Shown here one piece after another: positions 1 through 5,599 of a stretch of 5,599 nucleotides of DNA. Numbering within the stretch: the stretch's first letter is position 1; each line of letters begins with the position of its first letter. The stretch is from an uncultured Flavobacteriales bacterium (lineage in GTDB: Bacteria; Bacteroidota; Bacteroidia; Flavobacteriales_E; Vicingaceae), in assembly GCA_913059105.1 (NCBI GenBank), contig CAJXRL010000180.1, positions 1 to 5,599 of the forward strand. Reading direction: 5' to 3'. Both the position numbers and the translations under genes were made by a program. Under the pieces are notes generated by a model. It did not search any database and was not told where the DNA came from. It worked only from the letters and a program-made list of their open reading frames with translations.

Positions 1-44
1 CACAGAGTAGATCGTCGGCAGCGTCAGATGTGTATAAGAGACAG
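1..44 (+). other. Illumina Nextera adapter and i5 index left on the contig end (artefact)
   Basis: These 44 bases are explained in full by a Nextera i5 library end. Positions 1-3 (CAC) are the last bases of the P5 segment. Positions 4-11 (AGAGTAGA) match i5 index 504. Positions 12-25 (TCGTCGGCAGCGTC) are the read-1 primer part. Positions 26-44 (AGATGTGTATAAGAGACAG) are the 19-base Tn5 mosaic end. Genomic sequence therefore starts at 45. The segment should be trimmed and not read as a natural Tn5 element. It also means the contig breaks here for a technical reason, so the true downstream neighbours of cusA are unknown. Confidence 0.98.
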
Positions 45-52
45 ATATAAAG

Positions 53-3000
53 CTAACCTGCGTTCTTCTTGTTAAATTTTCGTTCTTCTCTCCAACTATA
101 CAGTACAGGAGTGATAAAATAAGTTACCGCAGCAACAATCATCCCACCAAAGGCAGGTATTGCCATAGGAATCATAATATCCGCTCCTCTTCCTGTAGAA
201 GTTAAAATAGGTAAAAGTGCAATGATTGTAGTGGCAGAAGTCATGATAGCAGGCTTAATTCGTTTTAGTCCTGCTTCTCGTACTGCCTTTCGAATCTCCG
301 CTAAGCTATTCGGTTTGTTTCTTACTATGCTTTGATCTAAATAGGTTCCGATCAAAACACCATCGTCCGTAGCAATGCCGAAAAGAGCAATAAATCCTAC
401 CCAAACTGCTACACTCAAGTTGATGGTGTGCATCTGAAACAAATCCCTCATATTGGTTCCGAAAAGAGAGAAGTTGAAAAACCAATCCTGACCATAAAAC
501 CAAAGCATCAAAAACGCCCCGCTAAATGCCATGGCAATTCCTGCGAAAATCATTAGTGAAGTTGAAACAGAACGAAACTGAAAATAAAGAATCAGGAAAA
601 TAATGACCAATACCAAAGGAACGATGATGGATAGTCTTTTCTCCGCTCTAACTTGATTTTCATAGTTTCCCGAGAATTTATAACTGATTCCTGAAGGAAC
701 GATCAACTCTCCACTTTCTATCTTTTGCTGAATAGCAGTCTGAGCTGCTTCAACAACTTCTACTTCAGAAAAACCTTCCATTTTATCCAACAATACATAG
801 CCCACCAAAAAGGTGTTTTCACTCTTTATCATTTGGGGTCCTTTCACATATTCCAAGTCCACCAAATCGCCTAAGGGCATTTGAACACCTGTAGGCGAGG
901 CAACTAAGATATTCTTTAAAGAACTTGGGTCATCTCTTAATTCTCTTGGGTAACGAACTCTTACAGGAAATCGCTCTCTTCCTTCAACTGTTGAAGTGAT
1001 TTGCATTCCACCTATAGCAACTTCAATCGTTTGCTGAACATCCTCAACGCTTAAACCAAAGCGAGCAATTGCATCTCGGTCAATGTTCAAATGAATGTAG
1101 GGTTTACCAACAATTCGGTCAGCAAATACCGCTTCTTTCTTAACAGAGGGCACTTCTTTGAGAATATTTTCTAAGCGTTGCCCAAAGTCTTCAATCGTTT
1201 TTAGATCAGGACCAAATACTTTAATTCCCATGGGTGCTCTCATTCCTGTTTGTAGCATCACCAATCTGGTTTGAATCGGTTGCAATTTAGGGGCAGAAGT
1301 AACTCCGGGTATTTTTGTTGCCCCTATAATTTCTTCCCAAATGTCATCGGGAGATTGAATTTCATCTCTCCAATTTCTAAAGTATTTACCGTCTTCATCT
1401 TGAATTAACGTTTTTCGATCTATTCCCTGCGACAACGCTTCGCCATTAGAGAGCGTATCACCCGAAGAAAGAATAAAGCGACTTTCTTGATCCACATTAA
1501 AGCGTTGACGGTGTCCTTTTGGGTTGACTTCATATTCGGGTTTATAATTGATTATATTTTCATACATGGAAATCGGCGCAGGATCAAGTGCTGACTCAAC
1601 TCTTCCCATTTTTCCGACAGACAACTCTACTTCAGGAATATTGGCTAACAACATATCTAATTGCTGAACTACTTGCCTATTTTGTTGCACTCCTGCGTGA
1701 GGCATTGAGGTAGGCATCAATAAAAAACTACCCTCATCTAAAGCAGGCATAAACTCTTTACTCATTCCCGGAAAGCTATTTTCCAAAGAAGTCCAAACTG
1801 CAGTTTTTCTAATCTCCCAACCTGTCTTTTCAACTCCTGTTGCAAGGAATCCAAAAACTTGATTAAACCCCATCCACATGATGAATGCAGAAAAAATAAT
1901 AAAAACAGGAATAGAAAAAAATGCCTTCTTGTGAGCCAAGCAGCAATCTAAAATTTTAAGATAGTTTCGTTCCAATAGGCTGAATAAACCCAAAATAAGA
2001 ACCAACAGTAAGATGACAAATACAAAATTGGTGGACATGCTTTTTCCTGCTCCCAATGGCATCCAATAATCTGCTAAAATCCATGTTACGGAAATCAAAG
2101 CGATTAGGTCCGCTGCATTATCTATGAACCAATTTTCTGATTTACCATATTCTTTTAGAAACCATGCCGCACCAAATGCAAGTAAAGTCAATCCTCCCCA
2201 CAGGGAAATGAAAATGGCGATCAGCAATCCTCCAATTACCAATAAGCTATTGAAGAGGATTCCTTTTTTATTTTTATTGATTTTGATTCCAAAGAACCAA
2301 TGAGCGATGCTTGGCAAAATAAATAAAGCAACAATTAAAGCGGCTATTAAAGCAAAGGTTTTTGTAAATGCCAAAGGAAGGAACAACTTACCTTCAGCCG
2401 CTTCCATCGTAAATACAGGGATGAAACTAACGATCGTAGTAGCTACGGCGGTAACAATAGCCGAACTCACTTCTGCTGCCCCTTTATATATCGTATCAAT
2501 CAGTTTTTGCGTTTTGGGTGCATCCTTTATATGTTGAATGATATTTTCTGAAAGCACAATTCCCAAATCGACCATCGTTCCAATCGCAATAGCAATTCCT
2601 GAAAGTGCCACAATATTGGCATCTACATGAAAATACCGCATGGCAATAAAAACCATGAGAACTGCTATGGGTAGAAGACTTGAAATAAGAATAGAAGCTC
2701 TTAAATTGAGCATCATTACCATCACCACCAAAATGGTAATCAAAATCTCTAACGAAAGTGCTTCCTCCAAGGTTCCAATCGTCTCGTTGATTAGTTTAGT
2801 TCTGTCATAAAAAGGTATTATGGTCAATTGACTTTCTATGCCATTGGCTAAGGTCTTTTTAGGTAAACCCGAAGAGATTTCGTCAATTTTACCCTTCACA
2901 CTATTAATGACTGCCAAAGGATTAGAGCCATAACGAGCGACAACAACACCTCCAACAACTTCAGCTCCATCTTTGTCTAATACCCCTCTTCGGTTAGCAG

Positions 3001-3856
3001 GTCCTAAACTAACAACACCAATATCTTTTATCGTAATAGGAACATTATCGGAAACAGCAACAACTGCTTTTTCAATGTCTTCTATGGATTTTATATATCC
3101 TAAACCTCTAACTAAATATTCCGCTCGGTTAATTTCAATGGTTTTTGCTCCAACATCTCGATTCGACTTTTGTACTGCCATCATTACTTTGTGCAGCGGA
3201 ATGTCGTAGGTTTGAAGGGCATTGGGATCAACATCAATCTGATATTCCTGCACAAAGCCTCCAATAGAAGCTACTTCAGAAACTCCTTCAACGGCACTCA
3301 AACCGTATTTTACATAAAAATCTTGAATGCTTCTAATTTCATGTAAATCCCAACCTCCTGTTGGATTATCGTTGTTATCTCTTCCTTCTAACGTGTACCA
3401 AAACACTTGCCCTAAAGCTGTTGCGTCAGGTCCCAAAGCAGGTTGTACTCCTTTTGGTAGTAAACCTGACTGTAGGGAATTCAACTTTTCTAAAATTCGA
3501 GAACGAGACCAATAGAATTCGGTTTCTTCATCGAAAATGATATAAATACTTGAAACACCAAAAATGGACGAACTCCGAATGGACTTTACTCCGGAAATTC
3601 CCAACAAGGCAGTGGTTAAGGGATAGGTGATTTGGTCTTCAATGTCTTGTGGAGACCTTCCCATCCATTCGGTAAAAACAATCTGTTGGTTTTCGCCAAT
3701 ATCAGGAATTGCATCAACAGGCACAGGATCGGATGGAAGGAATGCCGTTTTCCAACCAAAGGGTGCGGTTACAATACCCCAAGCGACAAAAAGAAGGATG
3801 ATTAAAACGGTGACTAACTTGTTTTCAAGGAAGTATCGAATGAGTTTATTCAACAT
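53..3856 (-). CDS. cusA: CusA-like Cu(I)/Ag(I) efflux RND permease (HME family)
   Basis: This is the inner-membrane, proton-driven subunit of a tripartite pump that expels Cu+/Ag+ from the periplasm through an adaptor and an outer-membrane channel. It is complete at 1267 residues, against about 1047 for E. coli CusA. Order: TM1 (about 14-31), first periplasmic half (to about 366), TM2-TM6 (367-519) with the TM4 motif GTMVD (D430 aligns with E. coli D405), an added hydrophobic segment (530-627), TM7 (645-663), second periplasmic half, TM8-TM12 (1076-1255). M714, M764 and M867 align with the Met triad M573/M623/M672 that binds Cu+/Ag+, which favours CusA over the divalent-ion CzcA. D1164 aligns with E939. 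The ATG at 3856 is the first possible start, because an in-frame TAA lies two codons upstream. I see no Shine-Dalgarno sequence. It follows the small Cys-rich gene by 90 bases and is probably co-transcribed. Family is certain; ion specificity is inferred. Confidence 0.96.
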   Translation of the reverse strand: MLNKLIRYFLENKLVTVLIILLFVAWGIVTAPFGWKTAFLPSDPVPVDAIPDIGENQQIVFTEWMGRSPQDIEDQITYPLTTALLGISGVKSIRSSSIFGVSSIYIIFDEETEFYWSRSRILEKLNSLQSGLLPKGVQPALGPDATALGQVFWYTLEGRDNNDNPTGGWDLHEIRSIQDFYVKYGLSAVEGVSEVASIGGFVQEYQIDVDPNALQTYDIPLHKVMMAVQKSNRDVGAKTIEINRAEYLVRGLGYIKSIEDIEKAVVAVSDNVPITIKDIGVVSLGPANRRGVLDKDGAEVVGGVVVARYGSNPLAVINSVKGKIDEISSGLPKKTLANGIESQLTIIPFYDRTKLINETIGTLEEALSLEILITILVVMVMMLNLRASILISSLLPIAVLMVFIAMRYFHVDANIVALSGIAIAIGTMVDLGIVLSENIIQHIKDAPKTQKLIDTIYKGAAEVSSAIVTAVATTIVSFIPVFTMEAAEGKLFLPLAFTKTFALIAALIVALFILPSIAHWFFGIKINKNKKGILFNSLLVIGGLLIAIFISLWGGLTLLAFGAAWFLKEYGKSENWFIDNAADLIALISVTWILADYWMPLGAGKSMSTNFVFVILLLVLILGLFSLLERNYLKILDCCLAHKKAFFSIPVFIIFSAFIMWMGFNQVFGFLATGVEKTGWEIRKTAVWTSLENSFPGMSKEFMPALDEGSFLLMPTSMPHAGVQQNRQVVQQLDMLLANIPEVELSVGKMGRVESALDPAPISMYENIINYKPEYEVNPKGHRQRFNVDQESRFILSSGDTLSNGEALSQGIDRKTLIQDEDGKYFRNWRDEIQSPDDIWEEIIGATKIPGVTSAPKLQPIQTRLVMLQTGMRAPMGIKVFGPDLKTIEDFGQRLENILKEVPSVKKEAVFADRIVGKPYIHLNIDRDAIARFGLSVEDVQQTIEVAIGGMQITSTVEGRERFPVRVRYPRELRDDPSSLKNILVASPTGVQMPLGDLVDLEYVKGPQMIKSENTFLVGYVLLDKMEGFSEVEVVEAAQTAIQQKIESGELIVPSGISYKFSGNYENQVRAEKRLSIIVPLVLVIIFLILYFQFRSVSTSLMIFAGIAMAFSGAFLMLWFYGQDWFFNFSLFGTNMRDLFQMHTINLSVAVWVGFIALFGIATDDGVLIGTYLDQSIVRNKPNSLAEIRKAVREAGLKRIKPAIMTSATTIIALLPILTSTGRGADIMIPMAIPAFGGMIVAAVTYFITPVLYSWREERKFNKKNAG

Positions 3857-3858
3857 AT

Positions 3859-3940
3859 TTTAAGATTGTAATGAACAGAAATTGTTCTCTGACTGCTAAG
3901 AGTCAATTACTTTACAGCATTTGCTGAAAAGAATCTTAAA
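3859..3940 (-). repeat. Short inverted repeat spanning the cusA leader
   Basis: TTTAAGATT at 3859-3867 and its exact reverse complement AATCTTAAA at 3932-3940 are 64 bases apart and nearly fill the 90-base gap before cusA. In the minus-strand transcript the second arm would lie just 5' of the cusA ATG, over the ribosome-landing region, so a long-range stem could limit initiation. The arms are only 9 bp with 7 A/T pairs, so chance is a realistic explanation. The rest of the gap shows no gene and only tiny 4-5 bp hairpins (for example CAGC/GCTG and TGACT/AGTCA). Confidence 0.25.
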
Positions 3941-3946
3941 GTAGGT

Positions 3947-4363
3947 CTACAGTAAAAATGTTTGGAAAAGTACTTGACTGTTCTGCTGAATTAAGGAAGG
4001 AGAAGGAATGTTTGAATACACCACTTTTTCTTGTGTATTAAACAGAAGGGTAAAGTTTGTTAGAAATAAGCCAATAAAAGCTGTCTCTAACTCAACAGAA
4101 TTTTGCTTCTTACTGAAATCTTCTTCTAATTGATAAATATGGCTTTCATTGTCACAACAGGACTTTTCAGAAATTAAACTCTCAGAAGTCTCTGTCATTG
4201 TGCAGTTACTTTCCTGACCCTCCATTCCGCAACCTACCGTACTTCCAACTAAAGAAATTGCACGCTCAGAAATTTCTCCTCAACAAAAATGGGTAGACAC
4301 TGCAAATCCAACTTGCGTGCCAAGCAGTAAAAGAGAAAGGAAAAGTGCCATTAGTTTTTTCAC
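3947..4363 (-). pseudogene. HYC_CC_PP-type small Cys-rich protein, interrupted by an in-frame TGA
   Basis: Read through from GTG at 4363, this frame has 138 codons. Residues 2-24 form a signal-peptide-like start (KK then a Leu-rich core). HFC follows at 25-27, and codon 28 (4282-4280) is TGA where I expect the Gly of an HYCGG motif. The frame then stays open with C45, C54, a CC pair at 69-70, a hydrophobic stretch at 93-109, PSP at 120-122 in place of PP, and an FLL end. This matches the HYC_CC_PP family of Bacteroidota as I remember it. Its function is not established; the Cys, His and Met residues and the position between two copper exporters suggest periplasmic metal handling. The start is uncertain: GTG preserves the usual MKK opening, while an in-frame ATG at 4351 is the alternative, and an in-frame TAA bars anything much earlier. 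Restart at ATG 4225 would give 92 residues without signal or HFC. A one-base sequencing error would make this an intact gene. Confidence 0.8.
4280..4282 (-). other. In-frame TGA in place of a conserved Gly codon
   Basis: This is codon 28 of the small Cys-rich gene. One change, TGA to GGA (plus-strand A to C at 4282), would restore the HFCGG motif. The frame is uninterrupted on both sides, so it is a point substitution and not an indel. It may be a nonsense mutation or a base-call error. Confidence 0.85.
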
Positions 4364-4464
4364 TGTATCAAATTTACTAATATTAAAACCATTCGGGTTT
4401 ATACTATTTTGATTAAAAGTTATAAGATTTTGATGCAGAACACCTGTTTTGATTTCACATTGAA
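4364..4464 (-). other. Intergenic gap between the copper ATPase and the small Cys-rich gene
   Basis: This AT-rich stretch of 101 bases has no gene. On the transcribed strand it holds one small hairpin, AAACC-5 nt-GGTTT (4400-4386), followed by TTTTAATATT-like sequence. It is too weak to call a terminator, so co-transcription of the three genes remains possible. TAAATTTG at 4376-4369 fits the Bacteroidota -7 promoter pattern TAnnTTTG, but no TTG-type -33 element stands at the right distance and it lies only 5 bases before the GTG. Confidence 0.4.
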
Positions 4465-5599
4465 TTATACTTTCACAGAACGTAACCTCAAAGAATTCAT
4501 AATTACAGATACTGAACTAAAACTCATTGCTAAAGCGGCTATCATGGGCGACAACAACAATCCAAAAATAGGGAATAGAACTCCTGCCGCAATTGGAATG
4601 CCCAAGGTGTTGTATACCAAGGCGAAGAATAGATTTTGTTTGATGTTCTTCATAACACTAACACTTAAATTCCTCGCTTTTACAATTCCTTGTAAATCGC
4701 CCTTAACTAAAGTAATCATGGCACTTTCTATCGCTACGTCAGTTCCTGTTCCCATGGCAATACCTACATCGCTTTTAGCCAAAGCAGGGGCATCGTTTAT
4801 TCCATCACCTGCCATGGCAACTACTTTACCTTCCTGCTGTAATTTTTCAACTTCCTGCAGTTTATTCTCAGGCAGCATTCCTGCTTTAAAGTCTTTTAGG
4901 TTTAATTCATCGGCAACTGCTTGAGCTGTATTGTGGTTATCGCCTGTTAACATGATCACTGCAATTCCCTTATCTTGAAGAGCCTTGATCGCTTTGGCAC
5001 TTGTCTGTTTAATCTTGTCGCCAATTACGATATACCCTGCAACTTCACCATCAACCGCCAAAAAGGAAACTGTTTTGCCTTGCTTTTGAAAGATATTTGC
5101 CTCTTTTTCCATTTCTGAAGACAAAATGGCTTCAGCGTATTGCATCATTTTAGCATTACCAATACCAACTTTTTTACCATTTATTTCTCCTTCGACTCCT
5201 TTACCAGTAACCGAACTAAAGCCATCTGATTTTAGAATTTCAGCATTTTGTTCCTTGCCATATTTTACCGTAACTTCTGCCAATGGGTGTTCACTCATAT
5301 TGTTTAGAGAAACAATGTATTGAAGCACTTCCTTTTTAGAAAAATTACTTCCAAAAACCCCTATTTTTTCAACGGTAGGTTTACCCTCTGTTATCGTTCC
5401 GGTCTTATCGACAATGAGTGTATCTACCTTATCCATTTTTTCCAAAGCCTCAGCATTTTTTATCAGCACCCCATTTTGAGCACCTTTCCCAACACCAACC
5501 ATTACTGACATGGGGGTTGCTAAACCCAAAGCACAAGGGCAAGCAATGATTAGCACTGCAATGGCATTCACAAAGGCGTAAACGTAAATCGGTTCAGGA
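4465..5599 (-). CDS. copA: Cu+-exporting P1B-1-type ATPase, C-terminal part (5' end beyond window)
   Basis: This uses ATP to move Cu+ (probably also Ag+) from cytoplasm to periplasm across the inner membrane. The window holds the last 377 residues of a protein usually near 750-800, so the N-terminal metal-binding domain(s) and early helices are missing. Visible in order: the metal-site CPC of TM6 (5541-5533), the phosphorylated Asp in DKTGT (D codon 5409-5407), the SEHPLA motif of the nucleotide domain, MLTGDN, the hinge GDGINDAPA, then the last two helices. YN in FFALVYNTLG and MSFSS in the final helix complete the P1B-1 (Cu+) signature and argue against Zn2+/Cd2+ types. The GTG at 5571 is internal, not the start: upstream codons continue in frame (PEPIYVYAF) to the window edge. 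The C-terminus (LRLRSVKV) is normal for the family. It is the first of three same-strand genes, so any promoter and regulator lie outside the window. Confidence 0.96.
   Translation of the reverse strand, partial: PEPIYVYAFVNAIAVLIIACPCALGLATPMSVMVGVGKGAQNGVLIKNAEALEKMDKVDTLIVDKTGTITEGKPTVEKIGVFGSNFSKKEVLQYIVSLNNMSEHPLAEVTVKYGKEQNAEILKSDGFSSVTGKGVEGEINGKKVGIGNAKMMQYAEAILSSEMEKEANIFQKQGKTVSFLAVDGEVAGYIVIGDKIKQTSAKAIKALQDKGIAVIMLTGDNHNTAQAVADELNLKDFKAGMLPENKLQEVEKLQQEGKVVAMAGDGINDAPALAKSDVGIAMGTGTDVAIESAMITLVKGDLQGIVKARNLSVSVMKNIKQNLFFALVYNTLGIPIAAGVLFPIFGLLLSPMIAALAMSFSSVSVIMNSLRLRSVKV

Noticed and set aside
26..44. Tn5 mosaic end, which could be read as a transposon terminus
   Set aside because: It is directly joined to the Nextera read-1 primer sequence and an i5 index, so it comes from library preparation.
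4280..4282. TGA as selenocysteine or as a reassigned Gly codon
   Set aside because: The family has Gly, not Cys, at this site. I see no convincing stem-loop just downstream (only the loopless palindrome AGAAATTTCT), and the intact neighbours show normal use of the standard code.
4369..4376. Bacteroidota -7-like box TAAATTTG on the minus strand before the small gene
   Set aside because: There is no TTG-type -33 element at 17-23 bases, and the box lies so close to the GTG that the transcript would start at or inside the gene. It is common by chance in AT-rich DNA.
4386..4400. Hairpin AAACC/GGTTT as a terminator after the ATPase
   Set aside because: The stem is only 5 bp with 2 G-C pairs and the following T-run is broken.
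4409..4924. Plus-strand open frame of 171 codons
   Set aside because: It lies antisense to the ATPase coding sequence, shows no recognisable protein features and is explained by the codon content of the real gene. The other plus-strand frames within cusA and the ATPase are rejected for the same reason.
5569..5571. GTG as start of the ATPase
   Set aside because: It lies inside the TM6 segment just before the CPC motif, and the conserved frame continues upstream to the window edge.
45..5599. CRISPR array, tRNA/rRNA, insertion sequence or phage attachment site
   Set aside because: I saw no regularly spaced repeats, RNA-gene signatures, transposase motifs or terminal repeats on either strand.

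Overview
The window is a metal-efflux locus, almost certainly for monovalent copper/silver, from a member of the Bacteroidota. That assignment rests on AT-rich DNA, the lack of clear Shine-Dalgarno sequences, an enlarged CusA of the kind I associate with this phylum, and a small HYC_CC_PP-type protein that I know only from Bacteroidota. I cannot name a genus. All three genes lie on the minus strand, so they are read from right to left.

Layout in reading order. At 5599-4465 is the C-terminal half of a Cu+-exporting P1B-1 ATPase (CopA type), whose N-terminus lies beyond the right edge. After a 101-base gap, 4363-3947 holds a small secreted or membrane-associated, Cys-rich protein of the HYC_CC_PP type. 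It carries an in-frame TGA exactly where the family has a conserved Gly. After a further 90 bases, 3856-53 encodes a complete CusA-like heavy-metal RND permease of 1267 residues. Positions 1-44 are not genomic. They match the end of an Illumina Nextera i5 adapter, so the contig stops 8 bases past the cusA stop codon and the rest of any operon (expected outer-membrane factor and periplasmic adaptor) is missing.

How the genes would work together (inference from family knowledge): the ATPase moves Cu+ from cytoplasm to periplasm, and the RND pump, with its missing adaptor and outer-membrane partners, takes it from the periplasm out of the cell. The small Cys/His/Met-bearing protein between them is a plausible periplasmic or membrane metal-handling accessory, but its function is not established.

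I found no new defence, mobile or RNA system. The most useful observations are the nonsense codon in the small gene, the adapter at the left edge, and differences between this CusA and E. coli CusA: four larger insertions, an intact periplasmic Met triad but a mostly missing membrane Met relay, and Ala at the K984 position. Comparisons with E. coli CusA are hand alignments to that sequence as I remember it.
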